Assembly (NCBI RefSeq): GCF_040066175.1
Contig: NZ_JBEAAM010000013.1
Location: forward strand, 1-64,000
Length of the DNA: 64,000 nt
Direction: 5' to 3'
Origin: Solimonas sp040066175
GTDB taxonomy: Bacteria > Pseudomonadota > Gammaproteobacteria > Nevskiales > Nevskiaceae
The position numbers and the translations under genes were made by a program. The notes beneath the pieces were generated by a model. The model saw nothing but the letters and a program-made list of their open reading frames with translations, ran no database searches and was not told the DNA's origin. Numbering within the stretch: the first letter of the stretch is position 1; each line of letters begins with the position of its first letter. Positions 25,266-34,457 of this stretch are shown piece by piece.

Positions 25266-26000
25266 TCAGAATCCCAGGCTGGCCAGCAGTTCGTCGGCGT
25301 CCTGCTGGCTCGCGGCGGTGCTCACACCGGGCACCGCCGGGCCGGCGAGTTCCGCCGCTATGGGCTGTTTCGGCCGCGGCGGCACGGACTGAAGGCCGCC
25401 GCCGGCGGCACGCAGCAGTTCCAGCAGCGCCGCCTCCATGTTGCGCACCAGGGTGATCACGCGCTTGATGATCTGGCCGGAGATGTCCTGGTACTCCTGC
25501 GCCTGTGCCAGCTCCGACAGCGTCGCCCGCAGACGGCCGATGTCGGCGCCGATCGCCTCGCGTGCGCCGTGCAGCAGGACGCCGACGTTGGCGATGTCCG
25601 GGTGGGTGTCGGCGATCACCGCCTCGGCCTCGAGCAGGTGTCCGGTCGCGGTCTGGATGCCGCCGACGATGCCGCGCGCCTGCTCGACCAGGTCGAGCGT
25701 GCGATGCGCAGCCTTCTCCGTCACCTGCATCACGTAGTCGAGACGGTTGCGTGCATCGGGGATCTCGTCACCGGCGATGCGGGCGAGCCGCTCGTCGATG
25801 CGCATCTCGACGACCGCCTGGTGCAGTTCGCGGGTCAGCCGCGCCACGTGCGCGAAGAGCCCCTCCTCGCGCTCGCGTGCCAGCGCGTCCATGCCGGCCT
25901 CGAAGGCCGCGTCGTCACCGGCTTCGAGCGCGGCCAGCACCTCGCGCAGCCGTTGCGCGGTGCGGGCGCGGACATCGGTGGTCGACACCGGCTCGGTCAT
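25266..26000 (-). CDS. cheZ: CheY-phosphate phosphatase CheZ
   Basis: 244-residue helical protein that dephosphorylates CheY. The catalytic Gln lies in AQEYQDISGQIIKR, matching the family D/E-x-Q-D-x-x-GQ motif. The C-terminal CheY-binding peptide ends DADELLASLGF, the typical acidic-LLxxLGF tail. The ATG at 26000 overlaps the cheY stop (ATGA), so the two are made together. A longer upstream frame through cheY is not credible. Confidence 0.94.
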   Translation of the reverse strand: MTEPVSTTDVRARTAQRLREVLAALEAGDDAAFEAGMDALAREREEGLFAHVARLTRELHQAVVEMRIDERLARIAGDEIPDARNRLDYVMQVTEKAAHRTLDLVEQARGIVGGIQTATGHLLEAEAVIADTHPDIANVGVLLHGAREAIGADIGRLRATLSELAQAQEYQDISGQIIKRVITLVRNMEAALLELLRAAGGGLQSVPPRPKQPIAAELAGPAVPGVSTAASQQDADELLASLGF

Positions 26001-26392
26001 CACGCCGTCTCGCCGACCCGCGCGAAGATCTTGTCGATCTTCTCCTTGAGGGTCTGCGCGGTGAACGGCTTGATGATGTAGCCGTTCACGCCGGCCTGCG
26101 CGGCCTCGATGATCTGGTCGCGCTGTGCCTCGGCGGTGACCATCAGCACCGGCGTCTTGCCGATACGCGCGTCGGCACGGATGTGGCGCAGCAGCTCGAT
26201 GCCGGTCATGCCCGGCATGTTCCAGTCGGTGACGACGAAATCGAAGCTGCCCGCCTGCAGCATCGGCCAGGCGGTCTTGCCATCGTCGGCCTCGGTCAGA
26301 TTGGTGTACCCCAGATCGGTGAGCAGATTCTTGACGATGCGGCGCATCGTCGAGAAATCGTCCACGATCAGAATCTTCATGTTCTTGTCCAT
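26000..26392 (-). CDS. cheY: Chemotaxis response regulator CheY (flagellar switch)
   Basis: Single receiver domain, 130 residues from the ATG at 26392. It has VDDFSTMRRIVKNLL, phospho-acceptor in VTDWNMPGMTG, MVTAEA and YIIKPF, which is very close to enterobacterial CheY including the FliM-binding face. Three in-frame starts are packed together (GTG 26398, ATG 26395, ATG 26392). AGGAG ends at 26398, so 26392, with 5-base spacing, is best placed. It follows fliA by 24 bp and is coupled to cheZ. Confidence 0.95.
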   Translation of the reverse strand: MDKNMKILIVDDFSTMRRIVKNLLTDLGYTNLTEADDGKTAWPMLQAGSFDFVVTDWNMPGMTGIELLRHIRADARIGKTPVLMVTAEAQRDQIIEAAQAGVNGYIIKPFTAQTLKEKIDKIFARVGETA

Positions 26393-26416
26393 CATCACTC
26401 CTAGGCCCAGTAACGC

Positions 26417-27151
26417 TCAGGCGGCCGCCTGCATCTCTTTCCAGTCCAGCAGCCGCGCGCGCAGGCGCATCAGCGCCTGACCGTGGATCTGGCACACCCG
26501 GCTTTCGCTGACGTCCAGCACCTGGCCGATCTCCTTGAGGTTCAGTTCGTCGTCGTAGTACAGCGACATGACCAGACGTTCGCGCTCGGGCAGGCCGGCG
26601 ACCGCAGTGACCAGAGCATCCTGGAATTCGCGGCGCTGCAACTCGTCGAGCGGACCAGCGGCCGGATCGGGGGCGTCGAGCGTCTGGTTGCCCTCGTCGC
26701 CGCCCACATCCAGGCTCAACACCTGGCAGCGCGCGCCGTCCTGCACGATCTCCTGATACTCCTTGAGACTGATGCCCATGCGCTCGGCGACTTCCGATTC
26801 GCGCGCATCGCGTCCGGTGGCCTGCTCGATCGCGCGAATGGCTTCCGCGACCTCGCGCAGGCGTCGATGCACCGAGCGCGGCGCCCAGTCGGTGGCGCGC
26901 AGCTCATCGAGCATCGCACCGCGGATGCGGATGCCGGCATAGGTCTCGAACGAGGCGCCGCGATCGCCGCTGTAATGGCGCACAGCCTCGATCAGGCCGA
27001 TCACGCCGGCCTGGATCAGGTCGTCGATCTCGACGCTCGCCGGCAGGCGCGCCGCCAGATGATGGGCGATGCGACGCACCAGGTCGGCGTGGCGCCGGAC
27101 CAGTTCGGCCTCCGACACCGGCGCCGCCGGCGGCTCGTCGGACGTCGTCAT
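26417..27151 (-). CDS. fliA: RNA polymerase sigma-28 factor FliA
   Basis: 244-residue sigma factor for late flagellar genes. Region 2 includes DLIQAGVIGLIEAV and the -10-recognising segment around FETYAGIRIRGAMLDELR. Region 4 has the helix-turn-helix LNLKEIGQVLDVSESRVCQIH. The start overlaps the fleN stop (ATGA). A matching sigma-28 promoter exists in this window upstream of fliC. No flgM (anti-sigma factor) is present in the window; it is usually near flgA/flgB, beyond the right edge. Confidence 0.96.
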   Translation of the reverse strand: MTTSDEPPAAPVSEAELVRRHADLVRRIAHHLAARLPASVEIDDLIQAGVIGLIEAVRHYSGDRGASFETYAGIRIRGAMLDELRATDWAPRSVHRRLREVAEAIRAIEQATGRDARESEVAERMGISLKEYQEIVQDGARCQVLSLDVGGDEGNQTLDAPDPAAGPLDELQRREFQDALVTAVAGLPERERLVMSLYYDDELNLKEIGQVLDVSESRVCQIHGQALMRLRARLLDWKEMQAAA

Positions 27152-28062
27152 GCGACCGCTCCTTCGCCGGCCCTGCCCGCCACCAGGCGTTCGACGAAGA
27201 ACTCGAGGTTGCCGCGCGCACCCTGCGGCAGCGCCCAGCCGGCAGCCTTCTTGGCCAGCTCGCGGAACGCCTGCGCGCTGGGCGAACTCGGGTAGGCATC
27301 CACGACCGCGCGCTGCCGCCGCACCGCCTTGCGCAGCCATTCGTCCTGGGGGATCGTGCCGACATGCACCAGCGTGACTTCGAGGAAGCGCTCGGCGACG
27401 CGGCGCAGGTTCTCGAAGATCTCCTTGGCCTCGGCCGGCGTGTGCGTCATGTTGGTCAGCACCTGGAAGCGCTTGATGTCGTAATCACGGTTCAGCACCT
27501 TGATCAGCGCATAGGCGTCGGTCAGCGACTGCGGATCGTTGGTGACGACGACGATGACCTCCTGCGACGCCTGGCTGAAGGTGAGCACGCTGTTGTCGAT
27601 GCCGGCCGCGGTATCGACGATCAGCGTGTCGATCGGGCGCTGCAGTTCGGAGAAGGCGCGCACCAGACCGACGTGTTCGGCCGCCGACAGCTCGGCCATG
27701 TTGCGCTTGCCGCTGGACGCCGGCACGACGAGGATGCCGGCCGGGCCTTCGATGAGGGTGTCCTCGAGCGTGCAGCTGCCGTCGATGACGTGGGAGAGGT
27801 TGTAGGTCGGCTGCAGGCCGAGCATCACATCGACATTGGCCAGGCCGAGATCGCCGTCGAGCAGCATCACCTGACGGCCGTCGAGCGCCATCGACACGGC
27901 GAGATTGACCGACGTGGAGGTCTTGCCGACGCCGCCCTTGCCGCTGGTCACGGCGATGACCTGCACCGGCCGGGTCTTGCGCATGGTGCGCAACCCTGCC
28001 GCCTGGTGCCCGCCCGCCCCGGCGGCCGGACGACCGCCCATCGTCTCTTCAGGTCCCGGCAT
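27148..28062 (-). CDS. fleN: Flagellar number regulator FleN/FlhG (MinD-like ATPase)
   Basis: 304-residue ParA/MinD-family ATPase that limits flagellar number and, in Pseudomonas, antagonises FleQ. The deviant Walker A is SGKGGVGKT (about residues 40-48), with switch DGDLGLANVDVMLG and Walker B LIVDTAAGI. A C-terminal amphipathic membrane-targeting stretch is plausible. The start at 28062 has GGGAG 5 bases upstream and overlaps flhF by 14 bp; ATGs at 28041 and 27984 are alternatives. Confidence 0.94.
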   Translation of the reverse strand: MPGPEETMGGRPAAGAGGHQAAGLRTMRKTRPVQVIAVTSGKGGVGKTSTSVNLAVSMALDGRQVMLLDGDLGLANVDVMLGLQPTYNLSHVIDGSCTLEDTLIEGPAGILVVPASSGKRNMAELSAAEHVGLVRAFSELQRPIDTLIVDTAAGIDNSVLTFSQASQEVIVVVTNDPQSLTDAYALIKVLNRDYDIKRFQVLTNMTHTPAEAKEIFENLRRVAERFLEVTLVHVGTIPQDEWLRKAVRRQRAVVDAYPSSPSAQAFRELAKKAAGWALPQGARGNLEFFVERLVAGRAGEGAVA

Positions 28063-29233
28063 AAAGGCTCCCGAACTGGAGGGCGAGCGTGCCGTCGTGG
28101 ATCCCTGCCGGCATCTGCCGCGCGAGCTGCACCGCCCGCAGCACGATCTGATCGGCACGCGCCGCCTGCAGATCTTCGGGCACGCGCTGGCCATCGCACA
28201 AGTAGTTGATCGTCAGCCCGTGGCGGATGACCGTGGACAGGGAACCGCCGATGCGCGTGGCCTCGTCGAGCTTGCTCAGCACGCAGGCCTCCGGGTGTGC
28301 CGGCGCGAAGCGCTTGAGGATGTCCTCCTGATCGCCGGCCTGCGACGTCGCCGGCAGCACCAGCCAGGTCCGGATCTCGCGCCGTGCCGCCTGCAGCTCG
28401 GCGAACTGGGCGGCAAGCTTCTGGTCGCGCGGCCCCATGCCCGCGGTATCGATCAGCACCAGCTTGCGGTCCGACAGCCGCGCCAGCGCGCCGCGCAGTT
28501 CCTCGGCGTTCGATGCCGTCTGCACCGGCACGCCGAGCAGGCGGCCGTAGGTGTAGAGCTGCTCCTGCGCACCGACCCGGTAGTGGTCGGTCGTCACCAG
28601 CGCGATGTCGCGCGTGCCGTGGCGTTCGGCGAAACGTGCCGCCAGCTTGGCGATGGTCGTGGTCTTGCCGACGCCGGTCGGCCCGACCAGCGCGATCACC
28701 CCGCCCTCGACGATCGGATCGTTGCCGGCGATCGGCAGGCGCCTCGACAGCAGGCCGAGCGGCAGGAAGCGTGCGCGCTCGCCATCCACGTCGCGCGGCA
28801 GTTCGTCGGCGATCGCGTAGGCCAGGCGCGCATCGAGACCGATCTCGGTCATCGTCTTGAGCGCCGCCAGGCGCTGCGGCTGGCGCTCGTTGAGATCGCG
28901 CCAGGCCAGATGCGCCATCTGCCGTTCGAACAGCTTGCGCATGCCGCCGATCTCGCGGCGCAGCTGCTGGATCTCGGGCGCCGGCATCGCGGCCGGCGCT
29001 GCCTGCGGACGCGGCGCGGCGGCGGCGGACGGATGCGCGGCAACGGGCGCGGCCGGCGCCTCGCGGCGCCCGACCGCCTGCATCAGCGCAGCGTCGTAGT
29101 CCGTCGCGCTGACGACCTCGATGCCGCCGGGGACGCGGCGGTTCGACAGGATCACGGCCTCCGGTCCCTGCTCCTCGCGCACCAGGCGGATCGCCTCGCG
29201 CATGCTGCCTGCGACAAATCGCTTGATCTTCAT
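28049..29233 (-). CDS. flhF: Flagellar biosynthesis GTPase FlhF
   Basis: 394-residue SRP-type GTPase that places the flagellum at the pole. Order: basic N-terminal B domain (1-80), helical N domain (about 90-170), and G domain with P-loop GPTGVGKT at 184-191, TTDHYRVGAQEQL, LIDTAGMG and LSKLDEA. Length is typical. It lies 25 bp downstream of flhA and overlaps fleN. Together with FleN it implies one or few polar flagella. Confidence 0.96.
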   Translation of the reverse strand: MKIKRFVAGSMREAIRLVREEQGPEAVILSNRRVPGGIEVVSATDYDAALMQAVGRREAPAAPVAAHPSAAAAPRPQAAPAAMPAPEIQQLRREIGGMRKLFERQMAHLAWRDLNERQPQRLAALKTMTEIGLDARLAYAIADELPRDVDGERARFLPLGLLSRRLPIAGNDPIVEGGVIALVGPTGVGKTTTIAKLAARFAERHGTRDIALVTTDHYRVGAQEQLYTYGRLLGVPVQTASNAEELRGALARLSDRKLVLIDTAGMGPRDQKLAAQFAELQAARREIRTWLVLPATSQAGDQEDILKRFAPAHPEACVLSKLDEATRIGGSLSTVIRHGLTINYLCDGQRVPEDLQAARADQIVLRAVQLARQMPAGIHDGTLALQFGSLYAGT

Positions 29234-29258
29234 ATCGACTGCCTGCTCCTCTCAAACT

Positions 29259-31319
29259 TCACGAGATCGCTCCCACCATCCGCAAGCGCTTGCTGTCCGG
29301 CACCTCGTCGTACGCCAGCACGTGCAGTCCCGGAATCGTCTGCCGCGTGAAACGCGCCAGCAGCGGCCGCAGTGCCGGCGGCACCAGCAGCACCGCCGCC
29401 TGACCGAGCGTCTCCTGCCTGCGCGTCTGCTCCGACAGCGAGCGATGCATGCGCTCGGCGAGGCCCGGCTCGATCACCGCGCCGCCGCTCTTGAGACTGT
29501 CCTGCAACACCTGTTCCAGCTGCGGACTCAGCGTGAGCACCGGCAGCTCGGGTTCCAGTCCGTTGATTTCCTGCACGATCTGCCGCCCGAGCGCGACGCG
29601 CACCAGGCCCGACAGGACCACGGGATCCTGACTGCGGGCGCCGGCCTCGGCGAGTGCCTCGGCGATCACGCGCAGGTTGCGGATCGGCACGCGCTCGGCG
29701 AGCAGGTTCTGCAGCACCTTGACGAACACGGACAGTGGCAGCAGCTTGGGCACCAGGTCCTCGACGAGTTTCGGCGCCTGCTTGCCGAGCTGGGTCAGCA
29801 GCGCCTGCGCCTCGTCGTGGCCGAGCAGTTCGTGCGCATGGGTCTTGACCACGTGCGACAGGTGGGTGGCGACCACGGTCGGGCAATCGACGACGGTGTA
29901 GCCCATCGACTGCGCATGCTCGCGCGCGCCCTTCTCGATCCACACCGCGTCCAGGCCGAAGGCCGGATCCTTGGTGGCGATGCCCTCGACCGCGCCGAAC
30001 ACCCGGCCGGGATTGAGCGCCAGCTCGCGGTCGGGATGAACCACGCCCTCGGCGACCGGCACGCCGTGCACCAGCAGCCGGTAGGCCGCCGGCTGCAGCT
30101 GCAGGTTGTCGCGGATGTGGACCGGGGGAATCAGGAATCCCAGCTCCTGCGTGAGCTTCTTGCGCACGCCCTTGATGCGTGCCATCAGCTCGCCGCCCTG
30201 GCGGGTATCGACCATCGGAATCAGCCGGTAGCCGACTTCCAGGCCCAGCACGTCCTCGCCCGGCACGTCCTCCCAGGACAGCTCGGCCGGCGGCTGCGGC
30301 GCCGGCGGCGCCTCCACCGGCGCCGCGGCCGCCGCGCGCGCGCGCCGCACCAGCATCCACGCCGCCCCGCCGCACACGACCGCGAGCAGCAGGAAGGCGA
30401 GGTTGGGCATGCCCGGGATCAGGCCGACCAGACCGAGCACGCCCGCGGTCACCGCCAGCACACGCGGCTGGTTGAACAACTGAGACATCACCTGCGTGGA
30501 CATGTCCGCCTGGCGCGACATGCGCGTCACCAGCACGGCGACCGAGGTGGACAGCAGCAGCGCCGGCACCTGCGCGACCAGGCCGTCGCCGATCGCCAGC
30601 AGCGTGTAGAGCTTGGCAGCCTCGCCGAAGCCCAGGCCGTGCTGCAAGGTACCGATGAGCAACCCACCGATGACGTTGATGAACAGGATCAGGATGCCGG
30701 CGATGGCGTCGCCGCGCACGAACTTGCTGGCGCCGTCCATCGAGCCATAGAAGTCCGCTTCCGAGCGGACCTCCTCGCGTCGCGCCTTGGCCTCGTCGCG
30801 CGTGAGGATGCCGGCATTGAGGTCGGCGTCGATCGCCATCTGCCGGCCCGGCAGTGCGTCGAGCACGAAGCGCGCCGACACCTCGGAGACGCGTTCGGCG
30901 CCCTTGGTGACGACCATGAAGTTGACGATGGTGAGGATGACGAACACGATCAGGCCGACCGCGTAGTTGCCGCCGACGACGAACTCGCCGAAGGCCTCGA
31001 TCACGCGGCCGGCGGCGTGGGTGCCCTGGTGCCCGTGCAGCAGCACCACGCGCGTCGAGGCGACGTTGAGCGCCAGCCGCAGCAGCGTGGCGAACAGCAG
31101 CACGGTGGGGAACGAGTTGAAGTCCAGCGGCCGCATCACGTAGATCACGGACAGCAGGATCGCGATCGCCAGCGTGATGTTGGTCGTGAACATCAGGTCG
31201 AGCGCGGCCGGTGCCATCGGCACGACCATCATGCCGACGATCATCAACAACAGCAGCGGCGCGGCCAGCCCGTTGCGGCTCAGATCTCTCAGGCGCAGCA
31301 GCAGCTCATTGAGCGTCAT
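29259..31319 (-). CDS. flhA: Flagellar export gate protein FlhA
   Basis: 686-residue export gate component. About eight membrane helices lie in residues 15-310. The FHIPEP-type cytoplasmic loop contains the conserved AIDADLNAGILTRDEAKARREEV block near residues 155-180. The C-terminal cytosolic domain (about 330-686) forms the nonameric ring that docks substrate-chaperone complexes. The start at 31319 matches the family N-terminus, but no good Shine-Dalgarno is visible. A sigma-54-like promoter sits immediately upstream. Confidence 0.95.
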   Translation of the reverse strand: MTLNELLLRLRDLSRNGLAAPLLLLMIVGMMVVPMAPAALDLMFTTNITLAIAILLSVIYVMRPLDFNSFPTVLLFATLLRLALNVASTRVVLLHGHQGTHAAGRVIEAFGEFVVGGNYAVGLIVFVILTIVNFMVVTKGAERVSEVSARFVLDALPGRQMAIDADLNAGILTRDEAKARREEVRSEADFYGSMDGASKFVRGDAIAGILILFINVIGGLLIGTLQHGLGFGEAAKLYTLLAIGDGLVAQVPALLLSTSVAVLVTRMSRQADMSTQVMSQLFNQPRVLAVTAGVLGLVGLIPGMPNLAFLLLAVVCGGAAWMLVRRARAAAAAPVEAPPAPQPPAELSWEDVPGEDVLGLEVGYRLIPMVDTRQGGELMARIKGVRKKLTQELGFLIPPVHIRDNLQLQPAAYRLLVHGVPVAEGVVHPDRELALNPGRVFGAVEGIATKDPAFGLDAVWIEKGAREHAQSMGYTVVDCPTVVATHLSHVVKTHAHELLGHDEAQALLTQLGKQAPKLVEDLVPKLLPLSVFVKVLQNLLAERVPIRNLRVIAEALAEAGARSQDPVVLSGLVRVALGRQIVQEINGLEPELPVLTLSPQLEQVLQDSLKSGGAVIEPGLAERMHRSLSEQTRRQETLGQAAVLLVPPALRPLLARFTRQTIPGLHVLAYDEVPDSKRLRMVGAIS

Positions 31320-31330
31320 GCCCGTGCGCG

Positions 31331-31346
31331 TGCAAGGCCTGTGCCG
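31331..31346 (-). promoter_or_regulatory. Sigma-54-type promoter match before flhA
   Basis: On the minus strand CGGCACA-GGCC-TTGCA fits TGGCACG-N4-TTGCA, with GG and GC separated by exactly 10 bases. The predicted transcription start falls at about 31320, next to the flhA ATG, which would give an almost leaderless message. So either the site is used with unusual geometry or it is a chance match. Confidence 0.4.
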
Positions 31347-31463
31347 CGGACCGCAGACTCCGGTGCGATGACACGGACGCACACGAACGAGGCGACCGCA
31401 CCGGCGGATTCGCCAGTGGCTCCGCGCGGTGTCCGGGGAACGGCGGCCGGGGCCTGCGGTCCG

Positions 31464-32609
31464 TCAGGCCGACTCGTCCGGCTCTCCACCCGGCACGTCG
31501 CCGACGACCGGCGGCGACGGCGGCGCGACGGCCGGTCCCGGCCGCGCGCGCCAGCTGCGCAGCTGGTAGATGTAACTCAGCACCTGCGCGACGGCCGCGT
31601 ACAGGTTCGCCGGAATTTCGTCGTCGAGCCGTGTATTGCGATACAGCGCGCGCGCCAGCGGCGGCGCCGAGACGACGGGAATCCGACTCTTCTGCGCCAG
31701 CTCACGGATGCTCAGCGCGACCAGATCGACGCCCTTGGCGATGACCCGCGGCGCGCGCATCTTGCCCGCCTCGTACTTGAGGGCCACGGCGTAATGCGTC
31801 GGATTGACGACGACGACGTCGGCCGTCGGCACGGCCTGCATCATGCGCCGCTGCGCGACCTCCTGCTGCAGCCGGCGCAGGCGGCCCTTCACCTCCGGGC
31901 TGCCCTCGGCCTCCTTGTATTCCTGCTTGACCTCCTGCTTGGTCATGCGCAGGCGCTTGGCATAGGCCCACAGCTGGTACGGGGCATCGACCGCGGCGAT
32001 CAGGAACAGGCCGCCGGCCATCCACGCCAGGCAGGCCAGGGCCAGCTTCAGTCCATGCGCCATCGCCAGGTTCGGCGGCTCGCGGCCCAGCGCCAGCAGC
32101 CGGTCGAGGTTGGCGTACAGGTAGATCACGAACACGCCGCCGAGCACCGCCACCTTGAGCAGGCCCTTGCCCAGCTCGACGAGGCTGTTGGCCGAGAACA
32201 CCCGGCCCAGGCCCTTGAGCGGATTGACCCGGTCGAGGTCGAGTTTGATCGCCTCCGCCGACAGGTTCCAGCCGCCGAGCAGGATCGGTCCGAGCAGGCC
32301 GGCGACGAGGCCGGTCAGCAGCAGCGGCAGCACCGGCGCGAAGCCGCCGATGATCTCCGCCCCGAGGTAACCGGCGAGATCCGCCGGATGGTCGAGCAGC
32401 GCCGGATCCGGACTCAGCGCCCGCCGCATCCACGCCGCCGCCGAGCCCACCAGTCCCGCCCCCAGCGCCATCAGCATGCCGACGCCGCTGCCGACGACGA
32501 CGAAGGATGCGAGCTCGCGCGAACGCGCCACCTCGCCGCGCTTGCGCGCATCGCGGATACGCTTGGGTGTCGCGCGTTCGGTGCGGTCGGCGGCGCTGTT
32601 CTCGGCCAT
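31464..32609 (-). CDS. flhB: Flagellar export switch protein FlhB
   Basis: 381-residue export component that switches specificity from hook to filament substrates. Four membrane segments (about 33-55, 88-115, 150-168 and 185-208) precede a cytoplasmic domain with the self-cleaving NPTH at residues 269-272. The C-terminal tail after about residue 350 is Pro-rich and longer than in enterobacteria. It is 3 bp downstream of fliR and 144 bp upstream of flhA. Confidence 0.95.
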   Translation of the reverse strand: MAENSAADRTERATPKRIRDARKRGEVARSRELASFVVVGSGVGMLMALGAGLVGSAAAWMRRALSPDPALLDHPADLAGYLGAEIIGGFAPVLPLLLTGLVAGLLGPILLGGWNLSAEAIKLDLDRVNPLKGLGRVFSANSLVELGKGLLKVAVLGGVFVIYLYANLDRLLALGREPPNLAMAHGLKLALACLAWMAGGLFLIAAVDAPYQLWAYAKRLRMTKQEVKQEYKEAEGSPEVKGRLRRLQQEVAQRRMMQAVPTADVVVVNPTHYAVALKYEAGKMRAPRVIAKGVDLVALSIRELAQKSRIPVVSAPPLARALYRNTRLDDEIPANLYAAVAQVLSYIYQLRSWRARPGPAVAPPSPPVVGDVPGGEPDESA

Positions 32610-32612
32610 CGC

Positions 32613-33389
32613 TCAGTCCACGCGCAGCAACAGCCGCAGCAGCCCCCAGGCCTGCTCGAACAGGTCCTGCATCGACTCACCGAAGGCCGGAAGCCCGGCA
32701 TAGACCAGCAGCAGGCCGGCGACCAGGGTGACCGGAAAGCCCACGGCGAACAGATTCAGCGCCGGGGCGCTGCGGCTGATCACGCCCATCGCGAGGTTGA
32801 TCGCGAGCAGCGAGATGACCACCGGCAGCGCCAGTTGCAGCCCGCCGGAGAACACCACGGCCGCGAAGCGCAGCAGCAGCATCAGCTCGTCCACGCCCAG
32901 TCCCGCGCCACCCACCGGCAACGTCGTGAACGAGCGCACGAGCATCTCGATGAGGATCAGATGCCCGCCCAGCGCGAGGAACAGCAGCGTCGCCGTGATC
33001 GTCAGGATCTGTCCGAGCGCCGGAGCGCTGACACCGCGCAGCGGATCGGCCAGCTGGGCGAAGCCCAGACCCATGCCGTAGGCGATGATCTCCGCGCCCA
33101 TCGCCACCGCCTCGAACACCAACACCAGCACGAATCCGGCCACCAGTCCGACCAGCAACTGCTGCAGCAGCACGTGGAACCAGGCCGCGGAGAACGCCGC
33201 CAGCGGCGCCGGTTCGGGCAGCAGCGGCGCGACCACCAGGGTCAGCATCACGGCCAGCAGCAGGCGGATGCGCGGCGAGACGATGCGCTGGCCGATGACC
33301 GGCGCGATGCTCAACAGCGCGGCGATGCGCACGAACGGCCAGAAGTACTGCTGCAGCCAGGCGAGCAACTGCGGTTCGGAGAAGGTCAT
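32613..33389 (-). CDS. fliR: Flagellar export protein FliR
   Basis: 258-residue polytopic export-gate protein with five to six hydrophobic segments (about 15-35, 40-60, 70-95, 125-150, 175-205 and 210-240). The conserved pattern DPLRGVSAPALGQI is at about residues 115-128. The start at 33389 fits the family; the longer frame to 33482 reads into fliQ. It forms the helical export pore with FliP and FliQ. Confidence 0.93.
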   Translation of the reverse strand: MTFSEPQLLAWLQQYFWPFVRIAALLSIAPVIGQRIVSPRIRLLLAVMLTLVVAPLLPEPAPLAAFSAAWFHVLLQQLLVGLVAGFVLVLVFEAVAMGAEIIAYGMGLGFAQLADPLRGVSAPALGQILTITATLLFLALGGHLILIEMLVRSFTTLPVGGAGLGVDELMLLLRFAAVVFSGGLQLALPVVISLLAINLAMGVISRSAPALNLFAVGFPVTLVAGLLLVYAGLPAFGESMQDLFEQAWGLLRLLLRVD

Positions 33390-33412
33390 CGTCGCTCTCC
33401 GCCGCAGCCGTC

Positions 33413-33682
33413 TCAGTGCAGCAACCCCGGAATGCTCTCGATCAGCCGGCGCGTGTAATCCGTCAGCAGGCGCAGCATCCACGGGCCGGCGATCACGCCG
33501 ACGGCGGCCATCGCCAGCAGCTTGGGGATGAAGCTCAGCGTCATCTCGTTGATCTGCGTCGCTGCCTGGAACAGGCCGACCAGCACGCCGACCGTCAGCG
33601 CGGTGAGCAGCAGCGGCGCGCCGAGCAGGATGCCCAGCGCGAGCGCGTCGCGGCCGATCGTCAGGACGCTCTCCGGACTCAT
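33413..33682 (-). CDS. fliQ: Flagellar export protein FliQ
   Basis: 89-residue protein with two membrane helices (about 13-38 and 52-75), the usual FliQ size and pattern including FQAATQINEMTLSFIPK. The start at 33682 is preceded by AGGAG with 6-base spacing; an ATG 18 bases further upstream is less well placed. It lies between fliP and fliR. Confidence 0.94.
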   Translation of the reverse strand: MSPESVLTIGRDALALGILLGAPLLLTALTVGVLVGLFQAATQINEMTLSFIPKLLAMAAVGVIAGPWMLRLLTDYTRRLIESIPGLLH

Positions 33683-33692
33683 CGCGCGCTCC

Positions 33693-34457
33693 TCAGGCAC
33701 CGACCGCGCGGAACGAGGCCGCGACCATGCCGGTCACCAGCGACCAGCCATCGACCAGCACGAACAGCATCAGCTTGAACGGCAGCGACACCAGCATCGG
33801 CGACAGCATCATCATGCCCATGCTCATCAGCACGCTGGACACCACCAGGTCGATGATCACGAAGGGAATGAACAGCAGGAAGCCGATCTGGAACGCCGTG
33901 GTCAGCTCGGAGGTCAGGAAGGCCGCGGCCAGCACCGGGAACGGGATGTCGTCCGGTGACTCGTAGCCGCCGCTGCCGGCCATGCGCGCGAAACTCAGCA
34001 GATCGACCTCACGGGTCTGCGCAAGCATGAAGCCGCGCAGCGGCCGCGCCGCCGCCTTGAGCGCCGGCTCGAACGCGAGCTGGCCGTCCAGGTAAGGCTG
34101 CGCGGCCTCGGTGTAGATGCGGTCCAGCACCGGCGACATCACGAACAGGGTCAGGAACAGCGACAGGCCGATCAGCACCTGGTTGGTCGGCGTCTGCCCG
34201 GTGCCGAGCGCCTGCCGCAGCAGGCCTAGCACGATCACGATGCGCGTGAATGCGGTCATCGACAGCAGCAGCGCCGGCAACAGCGTCAGCGCCGTCATCA
34301 GCAACAGCACCTGGATGCTGAGGCTGTACTCGGTGCCGCCGCCGCTGACCGGACTCGATGTCACCGCGGGCAGCGCCGGTGCGGCCGCAACGGGATCCGC
34401 GATCAGCAGCACCGTGGCGATGCCCAGCGCGATTCGCAGTCCCTGCCGACGTGTCAT
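33693..34457 (-). CDS. fliP: Flagellar export protein FliP
   Basis: 254-residue export-pore protein. There is a cleavable signal peptide (residues 1 to about 25, ending VAAAPA), then four membrane helices and the conserved periplasmic/cytoplasmic stretch MLAQTREVDLLSF. LLSMTAFTRIVIVL is diagnostic. The ATG overlaps the fliO stop (ATGA). Confidence 0.95.
   Translation of the reverse strand: MTRRQGLRIALGIATVLLIADPVAAAPALPAVTSSPVSGGGTEYSLSIQVLLLMTALTLLPALLLSMTAFTRIVIVLGLLRQALGTGQTPTNQVLIGLSLFLTLFVMSPVLDRIYTEAAQPYLDGQLAFEPALKAAARPLRGFMLAQTREVDLLSFARMAGSGGYESPDDIPFPVLAAAFLTSELTTAFQIGFLLFIPFVIIDLVVSSVLMSMGMMMLSPMLVSLPFKLMLFVLVDGWSLVTGMVAASFRAVGA

Noticed and set aside
29121..33458. 1445-residue open frame on the plus strand, antisense to flhA, flhB and fliR
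   Set aside because: Composition is Arg/His/Gln-rich without domain pattern, and the minus strand holds clear family proteins. It is an antisense artefact of high third-position GC.
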